Shown: positions 1 to 9,938 of the stretch, piece by piece
Layout of the letters: the number at the start of each line of letters is the position of its first letter
Position numbering within the stretch: position 1 is the first letter of the stretch
Assembly: GCA_028712665.1 (NCBI GenBank)
Contig: JAQTRC010000031.1
Location: 1 to 34,593, forward strand
Length of the DNA: 34,593 nucleotides
Origin: Desulfuromonadaceae bacterium
Lineage (GTDB): Bacteria; Desulfobacterota; Desulfuromonadia; Geobacterales; Pseudopelobacteraceae
Direction of reading: 5' to 3'
Made by a program: the position numbers and the translations under genes
Notes under the pieces: model-generated
Seen by the model: the letters and a program-made list of their open reading frames with translations, nothing else
Databases searched by the model: none
Told to the model about the DNA's origin: nothing

Positions 1-1431
<1,431 letters not shown>

Positions 1432-1447
1432 CCAGAAGACCTCCAAT

Positions 1448-1489
1448 TTCAACCTTCAACCTTCAACCTTCAACCTTCAACCTTCAACC
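1448..1489. repeat. Heptanucleotide tandem repeat, six copies of TTCAACC
   Basis: Six perfect head-to-tail copies of TTCAACC (plus-strand reading) run from 1448 to 1489. The last copy contains the sucB stop codon (1484-1486), so the array starts inside the coding end and fills most of the sucB-lpdA gap. The lpdA ribosome site begins immediately after it. Related heptamer arrays occur at 25044-25085 and 25121-25169. Confidence 0.97.
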
Positions 1490-2785
1490 TTCCAAAAGCA
1501 GCTCTTCGGGCTCTTCAATGTACTCCTTGACCTTCTTCAAAAATCCGACCGCCTCACGGCCATCAATGACGCGGTGATCGTATGAGAGCGCCAGGTACAT
1601 CATCGGACGGATCACGATCTGTCCATCGCGAACAACCGGTCGATCCTGGATGGCATGCATCCCCATCACTCCGCTCTGGGGAGGATTCAGAATAGGAGTG
1701 GAAAGCATGGAGCCATAAACGCCGCCGTTACTTATTGTAAATGTTCCACCTGTCAAATCCTGAATGGTCAGTTGATTTGTCTTGATCTTCGCGGTAAATT
1801 CGGCGATGGCCTCCTCGATCTCATGCAACTTCAGATTATCGGCATTACGCAGTATCGGAACAACCAGGCCCTTGTCACCCCCAATAGCGATACCAATGTC
1901 ATAATAGCGGTGAAAGACGATATCGTCACCCTCTATACTGGCGTTAACTGCCGGATACTCTTTGAGCGCCTCGACGCTGGCCTTGACGAAGAACGGCATA
2001 TAGCCGAGTTTGACACCGTGGCGCTGGATATAATGCTCACTGTGGTCGCTCCGGAGTGACTTGATGCGTGAGAGATCAGCCTCGTTGAAAGTGGTCAACA
2101 TGGCGGTCTGCTGACGGGCCGACAGCAAACGCTCGGCAATCTTCTTGCGGAGGGGGGACATTGGCCGCCTTTCCTCGCGGCTCGAGTTGTAGGCCGGCGG
2201 CTCTTCGGTACGCACGGATAACCGTTCCGCCGGTTCTGCAATGACGGGTGCCAGAGACGATGGCGATACTATCGGAGGTTCTGGTGAAGATGAAACAACC
2301 TTGCGCTCAGGGATCAACGATGGCGGCTCAACTGCAGCAGCAAGCTTCGGTGAAGGCTGAAGCTTCGAGCGTTCCCCGATATGGGTTGACAGGTCATCCG
2401 GCGTGATGCGCCCATCCTTGCCGGTTCCTTTCAACTCGTCCGGAGCAATGCCGCGTTCTCTCATCTGACTCCGTATCGAAGGGGAAGAGACCGGGAGTGC
2501 AAGCTTCTCGATCGGCGACGGTGCAGAGTCGCTGACCTGAGTTCCCGTCACGACCCCACTCTCATCGATAGAACCGATTACCGTTCCGACAGGAACCGTC
2601 GCACCTTCGGTTACGGTGACTGAGAGCACTCCGGCTGCATCGGCATTAAGATCAAGCGTGATCTTGTCTGTCTCGATCTCGCAGAGCGGCTCATCTCTTT
2701 TTACGACATCTCCGGATTTCTTGAACCACTTGGCCAACAGCGCTTCGCGCACCGATTCGCCGACTTCCGGAATTTTTATCTCCAT
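1484..2785 (-). CDS. sucB: Dihydrolipoyllysine succinyltransferase, E2 of 2-oxoglutarate dehydrogenase
   Basis: This 433-residue protein is the E2 core that transfers succinyl groups from lipoyl-lysine to CoA in the TCA cycle. Domains in order are an N-terminal lipoyl domain (ETDK with lipoyl K41), a peripheral E1/E3-binding domain (about 100-135), a long Pro/Ser/Glu linker (about 140-205) and the acyltransferase domain. The latter ends with [11 protein letters not shown], carrying catalytic H404 and D408. The C-terminal active-site region resembles E. coli SucB rather than the pyruvate E2. I chose ATG 2785 because it has GGAG about 8 bases upstream and begins directly with the lipoyl domain; the longer frame to 2833 adds unrelated residues. 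lpdA follows. No E1 (sucA) gene lies upstream; a sensory operon is there instead, so E1 must be encoded elsewhere. Confidence 0.95.
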   Translation of the reverse strand: MEIKIPEVGESVREALLAKWFKKSGDVVKRDEPLCEIETDKITLDLNADAAGVLSVTVTEGATVPVGTVIGSIDESGVVTGTQVSDSAPSPIEKLALPVSSPSIRSQMRERGIAPDELKGTGKDGRITPDDLSTHIGERSKLQPSPKLAAAVEPPSLIPERKVVSSSPEPPIVSPSSLAPVIAEPAERLSVRTEEPPAYNSSREERRPMSPLRKKIAERLLSARQQTAMLTTFNEADLSRIKSLRSDHSEHYIQRHGVKLGYMPFFVKASVEALKEYPAVNASIEGDDIVFHRYYDIGIAIGGDKGLVVPILRNADNLKLHEIEEAIAEFTAKIKTNQLTIQDLTGGTFTISNGGVYGSMLSTPILNPPQSGVMGMHAIQDRPVVRDGQIVIRPMMYLALSYDHRVIDGREAVGFLKKVKEYIEEPEELLLEG

Positions 2786-2939
2786 GATCGTCTCCGTATA
2801 TCTGTAGAATTCAACCGCCATTTGCATTATCAAACGGATATTCTAACGCATTTCCAGCAATTCTCCAGACAAAATCCATGGCGGCCGGAATATCCCCCCT
2901 GAGCGGAGTTATTGTATTATCAGATAAAAATACGATGCA

Positions 2940-4991
2940 TCAGAAACTCCAGGTAACTTTACCATAGAACTCACGTCCGGTTCCTGAAGGTTGAGTCTGG
3001 ATGAATTCAGGACGGTACTCCTGCTGGCGTTCATGGAGAAGATTCCTGCCGACCAGGGATAATTCGAGCGCTTTAAAAGGGCGCCAGCCGAGACGCGCGT
3101 CGAGGTTCAGATAGCTGTCCAGCCTGTTTTTTAAATAATCCTCACTTGCACCTACATAGCGCCCCCAGAGGTCCAGCTCGATATTTCTCGTCAGCGACAA
3201 CTGTGAGCGAAGCGATACCTGGTTGGATGGTGGGCGGTCTCCAGTAGTTTCCGTGACTGCGGTATATGAATATGCAAGCACCAGACGCCATGGATCAAGA
3301 ACCTGCCAATCGGCGGCCAGTTCGCCCCCCCACGATTCTCCATGATCTCTACCCACAAGCGTATTGGTAATGAGCAGGTACGTCGGCGGGCCTGGGACAA
3401 GCTGGGGAGCAGATGTGTCCACCACGATCAGCCGATGGTAGTTGTTGTAATAACCGGCCAAGTCTACCGTGAAGTGGTCGCTCGCCTGAATGCGCAACCC
3501 GGCCTCGTAGGCCATCAACTCCTCCGCCTTCAGATTACCGGGCCCCTGCACGGTGACCAGCACCGGTGGAAATAGCGGGCCCGCCGGATTTGGAAAGGCG
3601 GACTGATTCAGAACATTATCCGATTCGCCGCGCGAAGGGGTGTGCAGAGCCCGGGAAACCGCACCCCAGAGAGAGAGCCGCTCGTTGGGAGTCCAGATCA
3701 GGCGCCCGCTCGGCTGCACTTCAATACCGGTGTAGACATTATGTTCGAACTTCGAACCGATGACGAGGTGCAGCTTGTCCTTGACGATTGTGATGTCATC
3801 CTGGATAAACGCACTGTAGAGTTTTTCATTCCGGTAGCCCGGATTAAAGCTGAGGGTATCCGAGCCTATAAGCCGTTCATCTATAAATCGGAAACCGCCC
3901 CCCCAGACAATTTCATGCCTGGCGCCCAGATGAAATCGGTGCAACAGGTCCAGATCGACGGTGTCGGTGGTATCGTTGAACAGCTTTGGAATATCCCGTT
4001 TGTTTCTGTCGTAGTAGAACTGCAGGGCGAGTTCAGAGTCTTCACCCAGAGAGCGGGTCCAGCGGGAAAGGAGGTTTACACCTCTGACTGCGGTATTTGC
4101 GCTGCGAACGGTCGAAAATACGGGAGGAGCGGCAAGGTCGGGGAAGGTAATAGTCTCCCGTTCTGTGCCGCTGTAGAAATCCCCCTGCAGCGTGAACGAA
4201 TTCTGCCCGGATTTTCCGTCCATCCGGAAGCCGCCTCGCCCCATGTCCCAGCCGTCGTCTGCCGGACGCCCCTCCTCCGTCTTCAGTTCATTCCGGTTAT
4301 TGTATTTTCCGTAGGCGCGAATTGCCCCCCACTCTCCCAACTCGGCTCCATAGCGGACAGCGCCGAATCCGCGGTCGTAGTTCCCCGCCCCGGCGGTCAG
4401 CAGGCCGCCGGTGGTGTCGGTTGCTCTCCTGGTGATTATGTTGATGACCCCGTTAACCGCGTTTGCGCCCCAGATGGTGGCACCGGGACCGCGGATCACC
4501 TCGATCCTCTCGATATCTTCCAGCATGGTATCCTGAACGTCCCAGAACACTCCAGAGAAGAGCGGAGAATAGGCACTGCGGCCATCGATAAGGACCAGCA
4601 GTTTTCTGGCGAAACGGCCATTGAAGCCGCGGGCGGTTATCGCCCACTTGTTCGAGTCGATCCGGGCAACGGTAACCCCCGGCACCATCCGGAGGGCATC
4701 GGGAATGTTCGTAACTCCGGAGCGCCGGATATCCTCGTTGGTGATGACGAATACCGCCGCAGCGGTGTTCGCCATATACTGCGCTTTCCTGGTAGCCGAC
4801 GTGACCTCCAGAGTCATCAGGTCTTCCAGCGAGAGCTTTACAAGGTCACTGTCGCTCGGAAGCGATATGGCCTCGGCAGCTTTTGCGCCGTATAGCACCA
4901 TACAGAATATGACCATCGTAAAAAATGTAACTAGTCGGCCACTATCCGTAACATGGCAACTCCATCTCGGTTTTTCTCTTGAATTAAACAT
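2940..4991 (-). CDS. TonB-dependent receptor-like outer-membrane beta-barrel
   Basis: The 683-residue product has an N-terminal hydrophobic export signal ending near AKAAEA (about residue 41), a plug domain (about 60-175, with RGFNGR, VLIDGR and IEVIRGPGATIWGANAVNG) and a C-terminal beta-barrel ending in phenylalanine, as outer-membrane barrels usually do. The stretch LSLEDLMTLEVTSATRK before the plug is typical of receptors that I associate with YfiR-family neighbours. The start at 4991 has a strong AAGGAGG site. It is the last gene of a four-gene operon, 46 bases after the YfiR-like gene and behind two hybrid kinases. A substrate cannot be read from the sequence. The context suggests a sensory role rather than, or as well as, nutrient uptake (inference). 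An alternative is a siderophore or cobalamin-type transporter. Confidence 0.9.
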   Translation of the reverse strand: MFNSREKPRWSCHVTDSGRLVTFFTMVIFCMVLYGAKAAEAISLPSDSDLVKLSLEDLMTLEVTSATRKAQYMANTAAAVFVITNEDIRRSGVTNIPDALRMVPGVTVARIDSNKWAITARGFNGRFARKLLVLIDGRSAYSPLFSGVFWDVQDTMLEDIERIEVIRGPGATIWGANAVNGVINIITRRATDTTGGLLTAGAGNYDRGFGAVRYGAELGEWGAIRAYGKYNNRNELKTEEGRPADDGWDMGRGGFRMDGKSGQNSFTLQGDFYSGTERETITFPDLAAPPVFSTVRSANTAVRGVNLLSRWTRSLGEDSELALQFYYDRNKRDIPKLFNDTTDTVDLDLLHRFHLGARHEIVWGGGFRFIDERLIGSDTLSFNPGYRNEKLYSAFIQDDITIVKDKLHLVIGSKFEHNVYTGIEVQPSGRLIWTPNERLSLWGAVSRALHTPSRGESDNVLNQSAFPNPAGPLFPPVLVTVQGPGNLKAEELMAYEAGLRIQASDHFTVDLAGYYNNYHRLIVVDTSAPQLVPGPPTYLLITNTLVGRDHGESWGGELAADWQVLDPWRLVLAYSYTAVTETTGDRPPSNQVSLRSQLSLTRNIELDLWGRYVGASEDYLKNRLDSYLNLDARLGWRPFKALELSLVGRNLLHERQQEYRPEFIQTQPSGTGREFYGKVTWSF

Positions 4992-5037
4992 CTAGTATTC
5001 CTCCTTCATGAAGAATAAAACGGCGGCGGACTTACGG

Positions 5038-5580
5038 TCAGTTGCCAAAGATTGTTCTCGCCAGTTTAAGGAGCTGCGACCCGACTGTAAGCCTGGTCTT
5101 GCGCACCGAAGCGAGATTGACTTCGAAGCCGAGCCGGTTCTGAACAGGCATCAGGCCTATCATCCCGCCAGCCTCACAGAAACCGGAAATATCGCTCACC
5201 GTCAGGATGTCCTGCTGGTTCAATTCCCGTAGAATCCCGGTGAGGCGGTAGCGTTCAGACTCGGAGATATAGAGCAGGTGGGACCCTTTGGCCTCTCCAA
5301 CCTCTTCTATACGTCTGACGCTGACTTTTGCGCCACGAACCGTCTGCCCCTTCAACAAGTTGAAGAATGCGACAGAAGGCACTTTCCCGAGGATGGCAAT
5401 AGTAAAAGTGCTTCCGTCGGCAAGATTATCGGCAGGCCACTCGGTCAGTTTGGCGAAATTCAACACAAACACGGCCTTTAGTTGGGATTCCTCCGGCTGG
5501 CCACTGTCGGCGACCGTCGGCGTCTGCAGAGTAAATAGCAGTTGCAAGAGGAGAGCTGTTCCGAATATTTTCAAATTCAT
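5038..5580 (-). CDS. Periplasmic YfiR-family (DUF4154) protein
   Basis: This 180-residue protein has a cleavable signal peptide (about 1-24, ending TVA) and the YfiR/DUF4154 fold pattern: [15 protein letters not shown] near the start, [10 protein letters not shown], a [11 protein letters not shown] segment, [19 protein letters not shown] and [22 protein letters not shown] at the end. YfiR of Pseudomonas is a periplasmic repressor of the CHASE8-type diguanylate cyclase YfiN. Here the gene start overlaps the stop of the REC-kinase-REC gene by 4 bases, and the TonB-type receptor follows, so it is probably the periplasmic link of this sensory operon. Unlike Pseudomonas YfiR, which has disulfides, the mature part has only one cysteine (C135). 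The family assignment is firm; the partner assignment is inference. Confidence 0.88.
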   Translation of the reverse strand: MNLKIFGTALLLQLLFTLQTPTVADSGQPEESQLKAVFVLNFAKLTEWPADNLADGSTFTIAILGKVPSVAFFNLLKGQTVRGAKVSVRRIEEVGEAKGSHLLYISESERYRLTGILRELNQQDILTVSDISGFCEAGGMIGLMPVQNRLGFEVNLASVRKTRLTVGSQLLKLARTIFGN

Positions 5581-7199
5581 TTAGGTGCTTTCCTATTCAG
5601 CCATTTCTCCAGTATTACCGCTAAAGTCGCAAGTTCCATCGGTTTTGCCAGATAATCATCCATTCCGGCCGCAAGACACTCATCGCGATCAGAGCGCATG
5701 GCATTCGCCGTCAGTGCAATAATCGGTATGTCATGGTTCCTGACCGATGATGCCTGATCCCTGATAACTGCGGTCGCTTCATAACCATTCATACCCGGCA
5801 TCATGCAATCCATCAGGATCAGCCCATACTCTTTTTCATGCACGGCTTTCAGAACCTCTTGACCACTTTCTACGATGTCCGCCATATAGCCGAGTTTCGA
5901 GAGGAAAGCCCGCATCAATTTCTGGCTGACCGGGTCGTCTTCAGCCAGCAACAGGGGGAGAAGGTTGCCGGTTGGAGCTGATTTCCTGGAATGAACTGCC
6001 GGTGCAGAGTGCGGTTTGAGAACTCCATCGACAACCCTCTGTTTTTTCAGCGTTACCTTAAACCAGAAAGAGGAACCTTTCCCTTCAAAACTTTCCAGAC
6101 CGATCTCACCCCCCATCAGTTCTACCAACTGACGGCAAATGGTCAGACCCAGCCCGCTACCCCCGTATTTTCGGGTATTTGAACCGTCCGCCTGCGTAAA
6201 TGGTTCGAATACCAGCCCCAATTTGTCGGGTGCTATACCGATACCGCTGTCACGAACCAGAATCCGCAGAGTGACGCTTTCCTTATCTTCTCCATCGTTC
6301 CGGATATGAACATGTATGTAGCCGCTCGGGGTAAACTTTATGGCGTTGCCGATCAGATTGGTAAGCACCTGCCGGAGTCGTTCGGCATCACCCTGCAGCA
6401 GCAGAGGGATATCCGGATCCATCTCGACTCCAAATTCCAAACCTTTCTCACGAGTCTGGAGCTGCTGTATATCAATAGCACCTGAAATCAATTCCCACAG
6501 ATTAAAATCGGATGATTCCAGCACCAGCTTGTTCGCCTCAATTCTGGAAAGATCGAGGATATCGCTGATCAGCCGAACCAGATGCGTGCCTGACGCCCTT
6601 ATAATCTCGGCATATTCGAATTGCTCCTTGGTCAGTTCAGTATCGAGAAGCAGAGTTGTCATGCCGATAACACCATTCATCGGTGTTCGAATTTCATGAC
6701 TCATATTGGCCAGAAACTGGCTTTTTGCCAGATTGGCTGTCTCCGCCGTTTCTTTGGCCCGCAACAGGCGGATCTCATTACTGCGTAGCTCCCTGAACGC
6801 CTGGCTGGCCCGGAAAATATACCGGACCCGGTAGGCCAGAATCTGCCAGTTAATCGGTTTTACAATAAAATCGGTTGCACCGGCAGCATAGGCCTTGGAC
6901 ATTGATTCCACATCGTCCAGACCGGTCATCATCACTATCGGAACGTCTTCCCCGTGAGGAAGCGCACGAATCTCCTCACAGAGAGTGAACCCATCCTTGC
7001 CGGGCAAGAGCACATCCAACAGGATCAGATCCGGGCTCGTTTCCAGGTACCTGTCTAGCGCTGTCGTGCCATCCGGGCTCTCCAAGACGGTATAACCGAT
7101 CTCTTCAAGTGTCGTACGGGCCATAAGCCGGATCATTTCGTCGTCGTCTACCACCAGAACACGTCCTGGCAGCGGCGTATCGAGAGATTCCGAGGTCAT
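5577..7199 (-). CDS. Hybrid regulator: REC-HisKA-HATPase-REC
   Basis: This 540-residue cytoplasmic protein has no membrane segment. A first receiver domain (1-125; acidic DDD 18-20, phosphoacceptor D62, K114) is joined by a helix to a histidine kinase core with H168 in [10 protein letters not shown], an N-box with N285, DSGIGI and GGSGLGL. A second receiver follows (about 415-535; D421/D422, phosphoacceptor D464, K519). It has no Hpt and no output domain, so phosphate presumably passes to a separate Hpt, such as that of the upstream kinase or the free Hpt at 11878-12387. The ATG at 7199 overlaps the upstream stop by 4 bases, and its own stop overlaps the yfiR-like start by 4 bases, which indicates tight translational coupling. 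The signal for the N-terminal receiver is unknown. Confidence 0.93.
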   Translation of the reverse strand: MTSESLDTPLPGRVLVVDDDEMIRLMARTTLEEIGYTVLESPDGTTALDRYLETSPDLILLDVLLPGKDGFTLCEEIRALPHGEDVPIVMMTGLDDVESMSKAYAAGATDFIVKPINWQILAYRVRYIFRASQAFRELRSNEIRLLRAKETAETANLAKSQFLANMSHEIRTPMNGVIGMTTLLLDTELTKEQFEYAEIIRASGTHLVRLISDILDLSRIEANKLVLESSDFNLWELISGAIDIQQLQTREKGLEFGVEMDPDIPLLLQGDAERLRQVLTNLIGNAIKFTPSGYIHVHIRNDGEDKESVTLRILVRDSGIGIAPDKLGLVFEPFTQADGSNTRKYGGSGLGLTICRQLVELMGGEIGLESFEGKGSSFWFKVTLKKQRVVDGVLKPHSAPAVHSRKSAPTGNLLPLLLAEDDPVSQKLMRAFLSKLGYMADIVESGQEVLKAVHEKEYGLILMDCMMPGMNGYEATAVIRDQASSVRNHDIPIIALTANAMRSDRDECLAAGMDDYLAKPMELATLAVILEKWLNRKAPK

Positions 7200-9700
7200 G
7201 GCGTTTCTTCATTCAGCAGGGCGGCAAGAGCCACGGAAACGGCGTTCAGTTCTGATTCAAAGCGGGTGAGAAGCGTGGCATCCTCAATCGCCGAATTGTT
7301 TCTGCCGATCGACTCAAGCGTTTCACACTCCGCCGCCAATTTGACCGCGCCAAGGTTGGCGCTGCTGGATTTCAGATAGTGTGCCTTTTTGTACACTCCC
7401 TCCATGTCACTTACGCTTGCTGCATGCTGGATATCTGCAAGCAGACGTGGCGCTTCCTCTAAATATTTTGTTATGACCGTATGCAGTAAACGCTTTTTAC
7501 CTTGCGGGTCGATCATGCGGATGCTTTCGATGTAGCTTAGATCAAGGTGCGAATCTGCGGGTGACTCTGACGTTGCGCTACTGGTCGGCGTTTCAGGCGG
7601 GGCAGAGGGAGCGTCCACCGGAATCCCGCTGGACGCCGGTTCTGCGCCCTGTCCGGTCTGAATAATTTCACCGGCACATTGTGGCAGCCAGCGGGATAAA
7701 ATGGAACCGAGTTGCTTAATCGTATACGGCTTCGACAGATAATCATCCATGCCGGCATCGATACAAATCAGACGGTCATCTGCTCCGACGTGGCCGGTCA
7801 GTGCAATCACCAACTGGTGGGTGGTTTTCCCTTCTCCGGCCGCTGCCGCATTTTCCCGTTCACGAATTATCCGGGTAGCCGAATAGCCATCCAGTACCGG
7901 CATCTGGCAATCCATCAGCACCACTGCAAAGCGATCACGTTCCAGAAAATCCAAGGCCTCTCGTCCGTTCTCGGCAACCGTAACCTGGTAACCAAGGCAT
8001 TCCAACATCTGCAGCCCGACTTCCTGGTTGACCGGATTATCCTCCGCCAGCAGAATTGACACTCCCCGCTCCACGGCAGTGGAAACAATCGTCACATCCG
8101 GTTCAGGCGATACGACGACAGCCTCTGCCGCAATTCCATACCCAAAGCGGATATTGAAGAAAAAACAGGAACCGATGCCAGGGGTGCTCTCGACAGTGAT
8201 CTCCCCCCCCATCATCTCTGCCAACTGCTTTGCTATCGTAAGACCAAGCCCGGTGCCCCCGAATTTACGGGTCATGGAGCCATCAGCCTGTGTGAAACCT
8301 TCGAAAATCTTCGCCAGCTGCTCCGGCTTAATACCGACCCCGCTATCTTGCACCGAGAAACGAAGCGCTATGCTGCCAGAGTTCCTCTCCCTGACTCTGA
8401 CCGCAACCTTTACCTCACCCAGTTCGGTGAACTTGACCGCATTACTGAGCAGATTCAACAGCACCTGCCGGACCCGGAGAGGATCACCGCTGACGATCTG
8501 AGGCACATCCGCATCGATCGACAGATGCACTTCAACACCTTTCAGAGCTGCAGAGGTACTGAAAAGCTCCAAGACCCCTTTGAGCATCTCATGCAGATCG
8601 AAAGAGATTTTCTCCAGTTCGACCTTGCCTGCTTCAATCTTCGAAAAATCAAGAATATCGTTGATGACACCCAATAGCGACGTCCCGGACTGATAGATTG
8701 TCTGTGCAAACTTGCGCTGTTTTTCGGCCAGTTCAGTTCCCATGAGCAGTTCAGTCATGCCGAGTACGCCGTTCATTGGCGTACGAATCTCATGGCTCAT
8801 ATTTGCAAGGAACTCGGATTTCGCTCGACTGGCGGCCTCTGCAGAATCCCGGGCCATTTCCAGATCGGTAACCATCTGCCGAAGTTCTTCCGTACGCACC
8901 TCGACAGTGGACTCGAGCTCATCACGCTGCAGTCCCAGCTTTGTATCACGCTCCTCAATCTGCCCCAGCATCTCATTGAAACCGTCGATCAACTGCCCTG
9001 TCTCATCGCTGTTATCATTGACAACACGCAACGAGTAGTCTTTGGTGTCGGAAATCTTCTGCATCGTTTGAGCCAGGGAGACAATCGGTTGAGTGATCAT
9101 ATTCTGCAGCCTCGAAACTATGAAGTATACCAGAAACATTGCAGATATAAGGATTACAGCCGAGAAGGAGACCACACTGATAAACATGTCACGGAGCGGG
9201 GCCGTAGAAGAGTGCAGCAGAACAAAGCCAATGTTCCTGCCGTCCGAGAGGATCGGGCGGACCATATCGTAGCTGGAGCCGAAATACCAGAAACCGTTTT
9301 TAGCCTGACCTTCCAGCAGAGCCAGGCGTTCGGACACAGAGCCACCCTTTTTGATCTTTTCAAGGCATTGATGCAGCTCATGAGCTGCAGGGCTCTGGTA
9401 GGAGGCGAAGAGTAAACCTTCGGCGTTAAATATGTGCCCTTCCAGAATGGTGCGATTGGTGCTTAGTGACGAAAGGGCTGTGGCGGCAGCCTTGGGATCG
9501 ATGAACATCAGAGGAGCAGAAGAAGAAAAGGCCACCATGTCCGCGACAATGGCAAGGTTTTTTTGGAGGTCCTGGCGGTAGCGCATCAACTGGTTCGCAA
9601 TCAGAATGAGCGAAACCAGCAACACCACAAGGCAACTCGTTCCAAGTGTGATCAGGATGATCTTCCGTTTGATTGATGACCGTCTGATAAAGTTTTTCAT
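7196..9700 (-). CDS. Membrane hybrid histidine kinase: CHASE8-HAMP-HisKA-HATPase-REC-Hpt
   Basis: Numbered from ATG 9700 (834 residues): transmembrane helix 1 (about 14-36), a periplasmic domain of about 135 residues, helix 2 (about 173-196), HAMP (197-252), a coiled coil, HisKA with H303 in [10 protein letters not shown], HATPase (N420, DSGVGI, GGTGLGL), a receiver with D597, a Pro/Ser-rich linker and a C-terminal Hpt with H774 in [10 protein letters not shown]. The ectodomain matches CHASE8 as found in Yfi[19 protein letters not shown] and, later, [13 protein letters not shown] prefer ATG 9700 (AAGG upstream, family-like N-terminus); a GTG at 9730 would add ten residues. It heads the operon with the REC-kinase-REC, YfiR-like and receptor genes. 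It probably senses the periplasmic state through YfiR (inference). Confidence 0.93.
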   Translation of the reverse strand: MKNFIRRSSIKRKIILITLGTSCLVVLLVSLILIANQLMRYRQDLQKNLAIVADMVAFSSSAPLMFIDPKAAATALSSLSTNRTILEGHIFNAEGLLFASYQSPAAHELHQCLEKIKKGGSVSERLALLEGQAKNGFWYFGSSYDMVRPILSDGRNIGFVLLHSSTAPLRDMFISVVSFSAVILISAMFLVYFIVSRLQNMITQPIVSLAQTMQKISDTKDYSLRVVNDNSDETGQLIDGFNEMLGQIEERDTKLGLQRDELESTVEVRTEELRQMVTDLEMARDSAEAASRAKSEFLANMSHEIRTPMNGVLGMTELLMGTELAEKQRKFAQTIYQSGTSLLGVINDILDFSKIEAGKVELEKISFDLHEMLKGVLELFSTSAALKGVEVHLSIDADVPQIVSGDPLRVRQVLLNLLSNAVKFTELGEVKVAVRVRERNSGSIALRFSVQDSGVGIKPEQLAKIFEGFTQADGSMTRKFGGTGLGLTIAKQLAEMMGGEITVESTPGIGSCFFFNIRFGYGIAAEAVVVSPEPDVTIVSTAVERGVSILLAEDNPVNQEVGLQMLECLGYQVTVAENGREALDFLERDRFAVVLMDCQMPVLDGYSATRIIRERENAAAAGEGKTTHQLVIALTGHVGADDRLICIDAGMDDYLSKPYTIKQLGSILSRWLPQCAGEIIQTGQGAEPASSGIPVDAPSAPPETPTSSATSESPADSHLDLSYIESIRMIDPQGKKRLLHTVITKYLEEAPRLLADIQHAASVSDMEGVYKKAHYLKSSSANLGAVKLAAECETLESIGRNNSAIEDATLLTRFESELNAVSVALAALLNEETP

Positions 9701-9784
9701 CTCATACCTTGATGGCAGATTCCGATCCACTCAAGCCTTTCAAACGGTCTATCTTCGGCAGGCACCCGCGGAGTGGTCAGGTTA

Positions 9785-9812
9785 ATAGTAACATAGAAAG
9801 CCGGCGGTACAA
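9785..9812 (-). promoter_or_regulatory. Candidate sigma70 promoter of the CHASE8 kinase-YfiR-receptor operon
   Basis: On the minus strand TTGTAC (9807-9812) is followed after 16 bases by TACTAT (9785-9790). This would start a transcript about 75 bases before ATG 9700. It lies in the only substantial gap between this operon and the PAS-kinase gene. The match is good but untested. Confidence 0.5.
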
Positions 9813-9869
9813 GTTGAAATCAATTTTCAGCGGCTTAATAATGGCAAAACAGCCCCTGCCGATTCCACT

Positions 9870-9885
9870 CTTAAGGGGGCTTAAG
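9870..9885. repeat. Short inverted repeat CTTAAG-N4-CTTAAG
   Basis: Two copies of CTTAAG, each itself palindromic, flank four Gs between the stop of the PAS-kinase gene and the candidate promoter of the next operon. There is no T-run after it on either strand, so it is not an ordinary terminator. It could be an operator centred about 65 bases upstream of the candidate -35 box, or chance. Confidence 0.4.
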
Positions 9886-9938
9886 ATTAATACTCCGGCA
9901 GCACGTTTCACTTTCAGCGGGAAAAGGAATCAGCCGGT

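Noticed and set aside
3642..4895. A 417-codon open frame on the plus strand
   Set aside because: It is antisense to the TonB-type receptor, whose protein has clear plug and barrel motifs; the plus-strand product shows no recognisable domain.
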